A DNA stretch of 64,000 nt from Janthinobacterium agaricidamnosum (GTDB lineage: Bacteria; Pseudomonadota; Gammaproteobacteria; Burkholderiales; Burkholderiaceae_D), in contig NZ_CP033019.1 in assembly GCF_003667705.1 (NCBI RefSeq), forward strand, positions 1,178,001 to 1,242,000, given 5' to 3'. Shown piece after piece: positions 18,092 to 27,595 of the stretch. The notes under the pieces were generated by a model. That model was not told the DNA's origin. It made no database searches and saw only the letters and a program-made list of their open reading frames with translations. Each line of letters begins with the position of its first letter. The first letter of the stretch is position 1. A program made the position numbers and the translations under genes.

Positions 18092-19171
18092 ATGAAGGCT
18101 GGATGCAAGGTACTGATGGTAGGCACCCATCCTGGCGGAAAGGGCGGCATCGCCACCGTTGTCGCTGTGCTGCAACAACAAGGTTTTTTTAAAGAGAACG
18201 CGGTGCGCTATATCGCCACGCATGCGCAAGGGGGGGGCGTGCGCAAGCTGGGCACGGCCATTGGCGCCGTGTGCACGGTAGCCTGGCTGTGTCTGACGCA
18301 GCGTCCGGCCATCGTGCATGTGCATTCTGCGTCGCGCGCCAGCTTTTACCGGAAATCATTGATATTGCTCACGGCGAGGCTGTTGGGCCGCAAGACGATC
18401 TTTCATTTGCATGGCGCCGAATTTCGGCAGTTTGCGAATGTCGAATCGGGCCCGCTGGCCCGCTGGTGGATACGCCGCACTCTGGCCAGCAGTTCCATGG
18501 TGGTGACCCTGTCGGAAAGCTGGAGCGGTTTCTTGCGTGAACTGGCGCCGACGGCCCGCCTGCGGGTGGTGGCCAATTCGGTCTCCATGCCGGTGCTGCA
18601 GGAGCCGGCGCGGGAAGAGGCGGGACGCATTCTGTTTCTGGGAAGGGCCGAAAAGCGCAAAGGCATCTTTGAATTGCTCGACGCTATTGCGCTGCTGAAG
18701 CAGGAGTATCCTGAAGTCATGCTGGTGATCGGCGGTGACGGCGACCTCCAGGAGATCGCGCTGACGGTAGAGCGCTTGCAGATCGGCGCGCATGTGAGCA
18801 TTCTCGGCTGGATTGGCACGCAGGAACGCGACGAGCAATTGGCCCGCGCGGCGGTATTTACCCTGCCATCGCACGACGAGGGCTTGCCTATGTCGATGTT
18901 GGAAGCGATGGCCACTGGCAAGGCGATAGTCGTGACACCGGTCGGTGGAATTCCCGAAGCCGTCTATGACCAGGTCAATGGCTTGCTGGTGCCGCCGGGC
19001 GATGTTGAGGCGCTTGCCGCGGCATTTAGCCGTTTATTGACGGATATCACGCTGCGCCGCCGCATCGGAGAGCAGGCGCGTGCCACCGTCGCCGAGCGTT
19101 TTAGTACGCAAGTGGTAATGGCTCAGCTGGCCAGCCTTTACCGGGAGCTGGAAGGACCGGCGGCGCCGTAG
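18092..19171 (+). CDS. Family 4 glycosyltransferase containing an 8-G tract
   Basis: The 359-residue GT-B protein begins with CKVLMVGTHPGGKGGIATV, the phosphate-loop end of the acceptor domain. Its donor half contains RILFLGRAEKRKGIFELLDAI, then SHDEGLPMSMLEAMATGKAIV, the EX7E nucleotide-sugar motif. The start at 18092 is preceded by GGGGG 4-9 bp upstream. An earlier in-frame ATG at 17981 would add 37 residues that look unlike the family. A run of eight G at 18230-18237 and a run of seven T at 18184-18190 lie early in the gene. The frame is intact through both. Confidence 0.87.
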   Translation: MKAGCKVLMVGTHPGGKGGIATVVAVLQQQGFFKENAVRYIATHAQGGGVRKLGTAIGAVCTVAWLCLTQRPAIVHVHSASRASFYRKSLILLTARLLGRKTIFHLHGAEFRQFANVESGPLARWWIRRTLASSSMVVTLSESWSGFLRELAPTARLRVVANSVSMPVLQEPAREEAGRILFLGRAEKRKGIFELLDAIALLKQEYPEVMLVIGGDGDLQEIALTVERLQIGAHVSILGWIGTQERDEQLARAAVFTLPSHDEGLPMSMLEAMATGKAIVVTPVGGIPEAVYDQVNGLLVPPGDVEALAAAFSRLLTDITLRRRIGEQARATVAERFSTQVVMAQLASLYRELEGPAAP

Positions 19172-19267
19172 CCAGGTGATGGATAGGCTTGCTGCTGGAG
19201 CGTAATGCCGCTGTCAGGATGGCCAGGTATCTGCCTGGCAAATATTGAATTTTTTGAAGGTTTTGTT

Positions 19268-20548
19268 ATGACAACAATTGCAGTGATTGGCCTGGGCTAC
19301 GTAGGCCTGCCCTTGGTCGTGGAGTTTGGCAAGCTGGGGCGTACCATTGGCTTTGATATTTCCGTCGAGAAAGTTCAGTCTTGCCAGCGCGGCACGGATC
19401 CCTCGCGCGAACTGAGCGACCAGCAAATGGCCGCGGCCGTGCAGGCCGAGTATTCGTCCGAGCCGCAAATACTGGCCGAGGCCGATATTATCATCGTGGC
19501 CGTGCCGACCCCCGTCGACCAGGCCCATAATCCGGACTTCTCGCCCTTGATCGGCGCCAGCCGCACGGTGGGCCAGTACCTGAAAAAGGGCGCCATCGTC
19601 GTCTATGAATCGACCGTGTATCCGGGCGCGACCGAAGAGGTGTGCATCCCCGTGCTGGAAGAGGTCTCCGGCTTGAAGTGGAAGCAGGACTTTTTTGTCG
19701 GCTATTCCCCCGAGCGTATCAATCCGGGCGACCGCAAGCATATGTTGACGAATGTCATCAAAGTGGTCTCGGGCGATACGCCGCAGACGCTCGAACGCGT
19801 TGCCACCATGTATGAAAGCATCGTCGAGCCGGGTGTGCACCGCTGCTCCAGCATCAAGGCGGCGGAGGCCTGCAAGGTGATCGAAAACACCCAGCGCGAT
19901 CTGAATATCGCGCTGATGAACGAGTTGGCGATCATTTTTGACAAAATCGGCATCGATACGTCGGAAGTGCTGAAGGCGGCCGGCACCAAGTGGAATTTCC
20001 TGAAGTTCTCGCCGGGCCTCGTGGGTGGCCATTGCATCGGGGTCGACCCGTACTACCTGACGCACAAGGCGGAAATGCTCGGCTATCACCCGCAGGTGAT
20101 TCTGGCCGGGCGCCGCATCAACGATGGCATGGGCAAGTATATCGCCGAGCAGACCATCAAGAACATGATCGCCTCGGGCAGCTACATCAAGGGCGCCCGC
20201 GTCAACGTGCTGGGCCTGACGTTCAAGGAAAACTGCGCCGACCTGCGCAATTCCAAGGTGGGCGACGTCATCCGCGAACTGAAAACCTACGGCGTGGAAG
20301 TATTCGTGCACGATCCATATGCGGAACAGGAAGAGGCGATGCACGAGTATGGCGTGCGCCTGTTCAGCTGGGAAGAACTGCCGCGCGCCGACGCGATCGT
20401 GGCGGCCGTATCGCATCAGCAATTGCTCGACCTGCCGGTGGAAGAGTTGCAACGCAAGCTGATCAAGAGCGGCTGCTTCATCGACGTCAAGGCGTGTTTC
20501 GACCAGCAGGCGCTGGAAGAGGCAGGCATCAAGGTCTGGCGCCTGTAA
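19268..20548 (+). CDS. tviB: UDP-N-acetylhexosamine 6-dehydrogenase (TviB/WbpO type)
   Basis: The 426-residue protein starts with the NAD-binding motif IAVIGLGYVGLPL. It has the conserved GHCIGVDPYYLT segment with catalytic Cys256 and ends in a UDP-binding C-terminal domain with VLGLTFKENCADLRNSKV. It belongs to the UDP-glucose/GDP-mannose dehydrogenase superfamily, and its closest remembered relatives are the TviB/WbpO UDP-HexNAc dehydrogenases. Together with wecB downstream it could make UDP-ManNAcA or another HexNAc uronic acid for the polymer. The ATG has GAAGG 7 bp upstream. Exact substrate is inferred. Confidence 0.87.
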   Translation: MTTIAVIGLGYVGLPLVVEFGKLGRTIGFDISVEKVQSCQRGTDPSRELSDQQMAAAVQAEYSSEPQILAEADIIIVAVPTPVDQAHNPDFSPLIGASRTVGQYLKKGAIVVYESTVYPGATEEVCIPVLEEVSGLKWKQDFFVGYSPERINPGDRKHMLTNVIKVVSGDTPQTLERVATMYESIVEPGVHRCSSIKAAEACKVIENTQRDLNIALMNELAIIFDKIGIDTSEVLKAAGTKWNFLKFSPGLVGGHCIGVDPYYLTHKAEMLGYHPQVILAGRRINDGMGKYIAEQTIKNMIASGSYIKGARVNVLGLTFKENCADLRNSKVGDVIRELKTYGVEVFVHDPYAEQEEAMHEYGVRLFSWEELPRADAIVAAVSHQQLLDLPVEELQRKLIKSGCFIDVKACFDQQALEEAGIKVWRL

Positions 20549-20603
20549 GGGCCGGCGCCGCGCAGCAGCGCGGCATCTTTTTTCATTGTTGCAAGGGTAA
20601 TTC

Positions 20604-21626
20604 ATGCGTATCTGGTTTGAACTGACCAACTCGCCGCACATCAATATGTTTGCGGCCATGATCCGCGAACTGGAACGCGAACACGAGGTCGTGATCACGT
20701 GCCGGCCGCTGGCCAATACGGTCGAGCTGCTCGACTTGCATGGCTTTAAGTACACGGTGGTGGGCAAGCATTACGGCGGCCAGCTGTCGGCCAAGCTGTT
20801 TGGTTTCCCCGTGCGCGTCTACCAGCTGTGCCGCTTTTTGAGCGGCAAGAAAATTGACGTGGCGATCTCGCAGAGCTCTTTCCATTCGCCGGTGGCGGCA
20901 CGCCTGATGGGCATCCGCTCCATCTACATGAACGATAACGAGCATGCGGCAGGCAATATCCCGGCGTTCTTGTTTGCCAACCGCATCATGGTGCCGGAGT
21001 TTCTCGGTATGGAAAAACTCAAGAAGCAGTGGGCCAATCCGCGCAAGGTCTTGCATTATCCGGGCGTCAAGGAAGGGATTTACCTGTGGGAACTTGATCA
21101 GCGCCTCGGCGCCAAGGGAGTGCAGCAGCGGGCAGGGCGCGCGCGGCACGTGGTGTATATCCGTCCGGAACCATGGACGGCCCAATATTACAAGGGCAGC
21201 CGCAACTTCCTTGATGAGTTGCTGTTGGGTATGAAAGACCGGGTCGATATCGTGTTATTGCCGCGAGGAAAAGAGCAGGGCGTGCATTACCAGGATCCCA
21301 AGTTTGCTGGCGTGCGCGTGGTCACCACTGCCCTCGACATCGCCGATATCGCGCCCGATTGCGACCTGTTCATCGGCGCCGGCGGCACCATGACGCGCGA
21401 GATGGCCGTGCTGGGCATTCCCACCATCTCCGTTTACCAGGATGCCTTGCTCGACGTCGACCGCCACCTGCTGGAGGTAGGTGCCTTCGAACACCGGCCC
21501 GACCTGACGGCTGCGCAGGCGCTGGCCTACCTGGACAGCGCCACGCAGCAACCACCGAATCGCAGCTTGCTGGAAAAGGGCCGCGCCGCGTATGACCTGG
21601 TCAAGCGGCAGCTCGTCAACGGCTAA
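20604..21626 (+). CDS. DUF354 protein (GT-B fold, glycosyltransferase/epimerase-like)
   Basis: The 340-residue protein begins with RIWFELTNSPHINMFAAMI and contains VRVVTTALDIADIAPDCDLFIGAGGTMTREMAVLGIPTIS, which is characteristic of the DUF354 family. The fold is GT-B-like and related to UDP-GlcNAc 2-epimerases, and members are found in archaeal and bacterial surface-polysaccharide clusters. No activity can be named. It is followed by an oxidoreductase, a TIM-barrel-like gene and wecB in the same direction. These four look like one sugar-handling unit. Confidence 0.8.
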   Translation: MRIWFELTNSPHINMFAAMIRELEREHEVVITCRPLANTVELLDLHGFKYTVVGKHYGGQLSAKLFGFPVRVYQLCRFLSGKKIDVAISQSSFHSPVAARLMGIRSIYMNDNEHAAGNIPAFLFANRIMVPEFLGMEKLKKQWANPRKVLHYPGVKEGIYLWELDQRLGAKGVQQRAGRARHVVYIRPEPWTAQYYKGSRNFLDELLLGMKDRVDIVLLPRGKEQGVHYQDPKFAGVRVVTTALDIADIAPDCDLFIGAGGTMTREMAVLGIPTISVYQDALLDVDRHLLEVGAFEHRPDLTAAQALAYLDSATQQPPNRSLLEKGRAAYDLVKRQLVNG

Positions 21627-21700
21627 ATTTGATTAACAACATACGGGACGATGGCGGCACGGGCCGTCAGCGTCCCGGCAGCGCTAAAGGACAGGACAAT

Positions 21701-22792
21701 ATGATACGCCTCGCAGTAGTAGGCTTGGGCAAGATGGGCTTGTCCCATCACTCGATGATCAATGCACATCCCGGTGTCACGCTGGCGGCCGTCTGCGACG
21801 CCACCGGCTACATGCTCGACATCCTGGGTAAATATACGGGCGTCAAGACCTATACGGACTTCGACCTCATGCTCAGTGAACAGGAACTCGATGCCGTGAT
21901 CATCGCGACGCCGTCCAGCATGCACGGCAAGATGGTGCTGGCCGCGCTGAACAAGAATATTCATGTGTTTTGCGAAAAGCCTTTCTGCCTCGATACCGAG
22001 GAAGGCGAGCAGGCGACCCGCCTGGCGGCGGAAAAAGGCCTGGTCAACCAGGTCGGCTACCACTACCGCTTCGTCGGCGCCTTCCAGGAGGTCAAGCGCC
22101 TGCTGGACGTGGGTGTGATCGGTGAAGTGACGCATATGCTGGCCGAGGCCTATGGCCCGGTAGTGCTGAAGCCGAAAGGCTCCACCTGGCGTACCCAGCG
22201 TTCGGAAGGCGGCGGCTGCCTGTATGACTATGCGGCCCATCCGCTGAACCTGCTGAACTGGTATTTCGGCGCGCCGCGCGGCGTGGGCGGCTCCGTACTC
22301 AACAAGATTTTCTCCGCTGACACGGACGATGAAGTGTTTTCCACCCTGTATTACGCCGATGGCAAGAGCGCCCAGCTGTCCGTCAACTGGAGCGACGAAT
22401 CCTACCGCAAGATGTCGACGAAGATCAGCGTGTGGGGCAAGAATGGCCGCATCACCGCCGACCGCCAGGAAGTCCAGGTCTACCTGCGCGACGCCAGCGG
22501 CGCACCGGAAGGCTATGGCGAAGGCTGGACCGTGCGCAATACCACGGAATTGACGGAACCGGTCGACTTTTACCTGCGCGGCGAGGAATACTCGGCCCAG
22601 CTCGATTACTTCGTCCGTTGCATCGTCGACAAGCGCGCGGACGACAATGTCAACTCGTTCGCCTCGGCGCTGGCGACCGACCGCGTGATCTCGATGCTGA
22701 TCGCCGACGCGGAAAAAGGTCCTGGCGTGCTGTCCGGCGATGCCTTGCCAGAACAGCCGAAAAAGAAAAAAGGTTTCTTTTTTGGCCGCTGA
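21701..22792 (+). CDS. Gfo/Idh/MocA family oxidoreductase
   Basis: The 363-residue protein has an N-terminal Rossmann domain with LAVVGLGKMGLSHHSMI, the conserved CEKPFCLD segment (catalytic Lys in Glu-Lys-Pro) near residue 91, and the downstream Gly-Gly-Xaa-Xaa-Asp/His region (GGGCLYDYAAHPLNLLNW) expected for the family. It probably oxidises or reduces an NDP-sugar of the EPS pathway. The C-terminus is Lys-rich (PKKKKGFFFG). AAAGGACAGGA precedes the ATG at 21701, and an upstream in-frame TTG at 21629 has no such site. Confidence 0.88.
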   Translation: MIRLAVVGLGKMGLSHHSMINAHPGVTLAAVCDATGYMLDILGKYTGVKTYTDFDLMLSEQELDAVIIATPSSMHGKMVLAALNKNIHVFCEKPFCLDTEEGEQATRLAAEKGLVNQVGYHYRFVGAFQEVKRLLDVGVIGEVTHMLAEAYGPVVLKPKGSTWRTQRSEGGGCLYDYAAHPLNLLNWYFGAPRGVGGSVLNKIFSADTDDEVFSTLYYADGKSAQLSVNWSDESYRKMSTKISVWGKNGRITADRQEVQVYLRDASGAPEGYGEGWTVRNTTELTEPVDFYLRGEEYSAQLDYFVRCIVDKRADDNVNSFASALATDRVISMLIADAEKGPGVLSGDALPEQPKKKKGFFFGR

Positions 22793-22839
22793 CATGCCGC
22801 GCAGCAGGATTTCGATACGAAATATGAATGGAGCAGGAA

Positions 22840-23730
22840 ATGGATCAACTCGATCGTTTGTTATTTGGTGATAATCAGTTCTTCGGTGTGAATCATATGT
22901 CGGAGGAAAAAGCGCGGGCCCAGGCCATGCGTTTCTAGGATATCAAGGCCGTTATCAAGGTGCTCGATAATGCCTACGATGAAGGGGTGAAATCCTTCAT
23001 GTGCACGACCCATGACCGTATCGCACAGGTGTGCGATCACATGCGTGCCGACCCGGTGCGCTACAAGGACTTCAAATTCATGCCTTGCATGCCGTATGCC
23101 CACAAATATGCGAATGCCGTCACGGAAGACGGCATCATGGGCGCGCTCAAGCGTTTTACGCCCGATGAAGGCTTCCTGAATGCCGCCCTGCGTGGCGGCA
23201 AGGCATTGGCGACCAAGGATATCGAAGGCATCATTACCCTGCTGGTGGATGCGGAAATGAAGATGTTTGCCGGCCTGAATACGCCCGTGATCTTCCTGCA
23301 GAACGTGGTGGTCGACCTGCTGCTGGGCCTGGGCTTCAAGGACGCCTTCTCGATCTTCGCCAACCACGTGCGCAAGCGCTACAACGCCGAGCCCGGCTTC
23401 ATCACGATGAACCTGCCGATGCTGCTCGACGTGCTCGAAGAGCAGGGCATCGACAACCCCATCGTCTGCTCGAACATCAACAAGGTGGGCTTCCGCATGT
23501 CCGGCGGCTTCGATGCCTACCAGAGCGCCTTGCGCGACCGCAAGTTCCGCGCGATCGCCATGTCCGTCTTCGCCTCGGGCGCGATCGCTCCCGAAGAAGC
23601 GATCGAATGGGTGTGCCAGCAGCCGAACATCGAATCCATCGTCTTTGGCGCCTCCAGTCGCGGCAATATCCGCAATACGCGCGAACTGGTGGACCGCTAC
23701 TGGCCAGTGGCACAGGGGGAGGCATCATGA
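22840..23730 (+). pseudogene. TIM-barrel-like EPS-cluster protein interrupted by an in-frame TAG
   Basis: A coding frame with a good start (GGAGCAGGAA just before the ATG at 22840) runs to 23730. It is broken by TAG at 22936-22938, codon 33, in the context ATG-CGT-TTC-TAG-GAT. Both sides of the stop read as ordinary protein in the same frame. A single C-to-T change from CAG (Gln) would explain it. The rest looks like an alpha/beta barrel. The C-terminal IESIVFGASSRGNIRNTRELV resembles aldo/keto-reductase-like ends, but the family is not recognised with confidence. Without readthrough, a GTG at 22960 could start a 256-residue N-truncated product, although no ribosome binding site is visible there. 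The stop overlaps the wecB start. Confidence 0.75.
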
Positions 23731-24836
23731 AGACGGTCTACCTGGTGGCCGGCGCACGGCCCAATTTCATGAAGATCGCGCCTATCGTGCGCGCGTTGCA
23801 AGGCCATGCGCGCCTGGCATTCAAGATCATCCACACGGGCCAGCACTATGACCGCGAGATGAACGACGTGTTTTTCGAAGAGTTGGGCATTCCCGAACCG
23901 GACGTCTTCATGGCGGCAGGCGGCGGCACGCACGCGGAACAGACGGGCAAGATCATGCTGGCCTTCGAACAGCTATGCAAGGCCGAACGGCCTGCCGCCG
24001 TGCTGGTGGTGGGCGACGTCAATTCCACGCTGGCTTGCTCCATCGCGGCGAAAAAGCTCGGCATTCCCGTGGCACACGTGGAGGCCGGCCTGCGCAGCGG
24101 CGACATGGGCATGCCGGAAGAGATCAACCGTCTCGTGACGGACAGTATCTCGGACTGGTTCTTCGTTACCGAGCCGAGCGCCGTCGAGCATTTGCGGCGC
24201 GAAGGCAAGCCGGATGCCGCCGTGCATTACGTGGGTCACGTAATGGTCGACAACGTGCTGTACCAGGCTGAAAAGCTGGGCCGCGAATCGCCGCGGCAAT
24301 TTGAGGCGTCGGCCTTCAAGGCGGCGCACAGCGGCGCTGGAGCCCGCTATGGCGTGGTGACCCTGCATCGTCCGAGCAATGTCGACAGCGCCGAAGACAT
24401 GCGCAAGGTGGCTGGCGCGCTGGTCGAGATCGCCGCAGAACTACCCCTGATCTTTCCCGTGCATCCGCGTACGCGCGCCAACCTCGACAAGTTTGGCATC
24501 GACCTGGGGCCGAACATCACGCTGGTGGGGCCGCAAAGCTACATGGCCTTCCTCGACCTGTGGAAGGATGCGGCGCTGGTGCTGACCGACAGCGGCGGCT
24601 TGCAGGAAGAAACCACGGCGCTTGGCGTGCCCTGCATCACGATACGCGAGACCACAGAGCGTCCCGTCACCGTCGACGAGGGCAGCAATGTCCTGGCTGG
24701 CACGGATCCGCTGCGCATCGTGGCCGAGGCGCGCAAGGTGCTGCGCGGCGAAGGCAAGCAGGGCCGCCGTCCGTATCTGTGGGATGGACAGGCCGCGCAG
24801 CGCATCGTGGCGCAACTGGACCAGGAACTGGCATAG
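23727..24836 (+). CDS. wecB: UDP-N-acetylglucosamine 2-epimerase (non-hydrolysing)
   Basis: The 369-residue protein begins VYLVAGARPNFMKIAPI and carries the family signatures HTGQHYD, HVEAGLRSGD, PEEINR, HRPSNVD and LTDSGGLQEE. It interconverts UDP-GlcNAc and UDP-ManNAc in the cytoplasm. In this cluster the product can feed the UDP-HexNAc dehydrogenase at 19268 to give UDP-ManNAcA. The ATG at 23727 overlaps the preceding stop in ATGA, and the frame is also open upstream without a ribosome binding site. Confidence 0.95.
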   Translation: MKTVYLVAGARPNFMKIAPIVRALQGHARLAFKIIHTGQHYDREMNDVFFEELGIPEPDVFMAAGGGTHAEQTGKIMLAFEQLCKAERPAAVLVVGDVNSTLACSIAAKKLGIPVAHVEAGLRSGDMGMPEEINRLVTDSISDWFFVTEPSAVEHLRREGKPDAAVHYVGHVMVDNVLYQAEKLGRESPRQFEASAFKAAHSGAGARYGVVTLHRPSNVDSAEDMRKVAGALVEIAAELPLIFPVHPRTRANLDKFGIDLGPNITLVGPQSYMAFLDLWKDAALVLTDSGGLQEETTALGVPCITIRETTERPVTVDEGSNVLAGTDPLRIVAEARKVLRGEGKQGRRPYLWDGQAAQRIVAQLDQELA

Positions 24837-24992
24837 GCAGCGGCAGGCAAGGGATAGGCTGAAAGAGGATTGGACGGGCGCACAGGGCGGACATGGATAG
24901 CGCCGCCCATGCACTTGCAAGATGGCCGATGGCTGGCGATACGCCGGACGGACGCCGCATCCACCTCAAACAACGATGGAAAGTGATCGACG

Positions 24993-26147
24993 ATGAAAGC
25001 AATGATACTGGCTGCAGGCAAGGGTACTCGCGTGCGTCCCCTGACCTATGATTTACCGAAACCGATGATACCCATCCTGGGCAAGCCGGTGATGGCTTAC
25101 CTGGTCGAGCATCTGTCCCGTTACGGCATTACCGAAATCATGGTCAATGTCAGCTATCTGCATGAAAAAATCGAGGAGTATTTCGGCGAGGGGCACCAGT
25201 TCGGCGTGCAGATCGGCTATTCCTTCGAAGGTTACACGAATGATGCAGGCGAAGTCGTGCCCGAGCCGCTGGGGTCGGCAGGCGGCATGAAGAAGATCCA
25301 GGAATTCGGCAACTTTTTCGATGAAACCACCATCGTGCTGTGCGGCGATGCCTTGATCGACCTCGACATCAAGTCTGCCCTGTTCGAACACCGCCGCAAG
25401 GGCGCGCTGGCGTCCGTCATCACGCTCGAAGTGCCGTGGGACAAGGTGTCGAGCTATGGCGTGGTGGTCAGCGATGCCGACGGCCGTATCCGCGCCTTCC
25501 AGGAAAAACCGGCGCAGGCCGATGCGTTGTCCAATTGCGTCAGCACGGGCATCTATATTTTCGAACCCGAAGTGCTGGAACTGATTCCCAGTGACCGGCC
25601 GTTCGATATCGGCTCGGAACTGTTCCCCTTGCTGGTCGAGAAGGGATTGCCTTTCTATGCGCAAAAACGCAACTACAACTGGATCGATATCGGCAGCGTC
25701 AAGGATTACTGGGAAGTGCTGCAAAGCGTGCTGATGGGGGAAGTGGCCCAGCTGGACGTGCCCGGTATCCAGATCGACGACGGCCTGTGGGTCGGCTTGA
25801 ATACCAGCATCGACTGGAGTGGCGGCACGCGCATCGAAGGCCCCGTCTACATCGGTTCGGGCAGCCGCATCGAGGCGGGCGCGACGATCATCGGGCCGAC
25901 GTGGATCGGCCACGGCAGTCACGTGTGCGCGGGCGCCGAAGTGGTGCGCAGCGTGCTGTTCGAGTACACGCGCGTGCTGCCCGGCGTGGTGCTCGATGAA
26001 ATGATCGTCTTCAAGGATTACAGCGTCGACCGGGCCGGCGAGATGCGGCACGCATCGCAGTATGAGCCCGATGCCTGGGCCAATGCGCGCGACCGGCGCA
26101 ACCGCCGGCGTGCCGAGATGTCCACGCAACTGCGCGCAGTCAAATAA
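24993..26147 (+). CDS. NDP-sugar pyrophosphorylase with C-terminal LbH repeats
   Basis: The 384-residue protein opens with MILAAGKGTRVRPLTYDLPKPM, the nucleotide-binding signature of sugar-1-phosphate nucleotidyltransferases. It contains ILCGD-like and EKP motifs and ends with a left-handed beta-helix region (about residues 255-345) rich in I-G-X-X-X-X repeats. This is the mannose-1-phosphate guanylyltransferase/glucose-1-phosphate thymidylyltransferase superfamily, and the nucleotide and sugar cannot be fixed from motifs alone. It follows wecB by 156 bp, a stretch with no gene or clear signal, and precedes manC by 14 bp. Confidence 0.85.
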   Translation: MKAMILAAGKGTRVRPLTYDLPKPMIPILGKPVMAYLVEHLSRYGITEIMVNVSYLHEKIEEYFGEGHQFGVQIGYSFEGYTNDAGEVVPEPLGSAGGMKKIQEFGNFFDETTIVLCGDALIDLDIKSALFEHRRKGALASVITLEVPWDKVSSYGVVVSDADGRIRAFQEKPAQADALSNCVSTGIYIFEPEVLELIPSDRPFDIGSELFPLLVEKGLPFYAQKRNYNWIDIGSVKDYWEVLQSVLMGEVAQLDVPGIQIDDGLWVGLNTSIDWSGGTRIEGPVYIGSGSRIEAGATIIGPTWIGHGSHVCAGAEVVRSVLFEYTRVLPGVVLDEMIVFKDYSVDRAGEMRHASQYEPDAWANARDRRNRRRAEMSTQLRAVK

Positions 26148-26161
26148 CCAGGAGCCCCGAC

Positions 26162-27592
26162 ATGAACATCTATCCAGTGATCTTGTCGGGAGGCTCCGGT
26201 AGCCGTCTATGGCCGCTGTCGCGCCAGGCGCTGCCCAAGCAATTGTTGCCGCTGGTATCAAGCCAGACGCTGCTGCAGGAAACCGTGTTGCGCGTGCGGG
26301 ACCTGGGCGATGTCGGGCTGGCGGTCATGCCGCCGCTGCTGGTGTGCGGCAATGAGCACCGTTTCATGGTGGCTGAACAGCTGCGCCAGGTCGGCGTCGC
26401 GCCGCTGGCCATTCTGCTGGAGCCGCTGGGACGCAACACGGCACCGGCCGTGGCGGTCGCCGCGCAATATCTGCTGGCGCACGATGCCGATGCCCTGATG
26501 CTGATCATGCCGGCCGACCATCTGGTCGGCGACGTGGCCGCGTTTCACCAGGCGATCGCGCAAGCCGCGCCGCTGGCCGACGCGGGCGCGCTGGCCACCT
26601 TCGGCATCTTGCCGACCGCCGCCGAGACGGGCTACGGCTATATCCTTGCCGGCGCCTCCCTGCCTGGTTCGGCGCAAGGACGGCAGGTCGAGCGCTTCGT
26701 GGAAAAACCGGACTTGCCCACAGCCCGCGCATTTCTTTCCGATGACCGTTACCTGTGGAACAGCGGCATGTTCCTGTTGCGCGCCGCCGCCTGTCTCGGC
26801 GAGTTGCGGATGCTGGAACCTGCCATGCTGGGGGACTGCGAGCTGGCCGTCGCGCACGGCTGCCGCGACCTCGACTTTTTTCGCCTCGATCCTGCCGCCT
26901 TTGCCCGCTGCCGCAGCGTTTCGATCGACCATGCAGTGATGGAACACACGCAGCGGGCCGTGGTCGTGCCGGCCGCCATCGGCTGGAGCGATATCGGTTC
27001 CTGGTCGGCCCTGTGGCAAGCCTTGCCCGGCGACGAGCATGGCAATGTCGTGCGCGGCGATGCCTATCTCGATGGCGTGCACAATTGCCTGGTGCGTGCC
27101 GGCAGCCGCATGCTGGCCGTACTCGGGGTGGATGACCTGGTGATCGTCGAGACCGATGACGCCGTGCTGGTGGCGCACCGCGACCAGGTGCAGCGCGTGC
27201 GGCAGGTGGTCGAGCACCTGGAGCGGCATGCGCGCACGGAACACGTCCAGCACCGCCTCGTGTACCGGCCTTGGGGCAGCTACGAAGGCATCGATATGGG
27301 CGAGCGCTTCCAGGTCAAGCGCATCGTCGTCAATCCCGGCGGGCAACTGTCGCTGCAGATGCACCATCACCGCGCCGAGCATTGGGTAGTCGTGCGCGGC
27401 ACGGCCCGGGTCACCTGTGGCGAGACTGTCAAATTACTGACGGAAAACGAATCCACCTACATTCCCATCGGTATGACGCATCGCCTGGAAAACCCCGGCA
27501 AGCTGCCGCTGCACCTGATCGAGGTGCAGACCGGCAGTTATCTGGGAGAGGACGATATCGTGCGCTATGCCGATGCCTACCAGCGCGCCTGA
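26162..27592 (+). CDS. manC: Mannose-1-phosphate guanylyltransferase/mannose-6-phosphate isomerase
   Basis: The 476-residue, two-domain protein has an N-terminal GDP-mannose pyrophosphorylase part (PVILSGGSGSRLWPLSR, then the FVEKPD motif near residue 182). Its C-terminal cupin isomerase part contains RPWGSYE, QLSLQMHHHRAEHW and the PIGMTHRLEN metal-site region. This length and order match the type II ManC/AlgA family. It supplies GDP-mannose, which implies mannose or a mannose-derived sugar in the EPS. It is the last plus-strand gene of the locus and ends 3 bp from the convergent acetyltransferase. Confidence 0.95.
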   Translation: MNIYPVILSGGSGSRLWPLSRQALPKQLLPLVSSQTLLQETVLRVRDLGDVGLAVMPPLLVCGNEHRFMVAEQLRQVGVAPLAILLEPLGRNTAPAVAVAAQYLLAHDADALMLIMPADHLVGDVAAFHQAIAQAAPLADAGALATFGILPTAAETGYGYILAGASLPGSAQGRQVERFVEKPDLPTARAFLSDDRYLWNSGMFLLRAAACLGELRMLEPAMLGDCELAVAHGCRDLDFFRLDPAAFARCRSVSIDHAVMEHTQRAVVVPAAIGWSDIGSWSALWQALPGDEHGNVVRGDAYLDGVHNCLVRAGSRMLAVLGVDDLVIVETDDAVLVAHRDQVQRVRQVVEHLERHARTEHVQHRLVYRPWGSYEGIDMGERFQVKRIVVNPGGQLSLQMHHHRAEHWVVVRGTARVTCGETVKLLTENESTYIPIGMTHRLENPGKLPLHLIEVQTGSYLGEDDIVRYADAYQRA

Positions 27593-27595
27593 GGC

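Noticed and set aside
19214..20767. Long open frame on the minus strand opposite the UDP-HexNAc dehydrogenase
   Set aside because: It mirrors a strongly supported gene, and such long antisense frames are common in GC-rich genomes.
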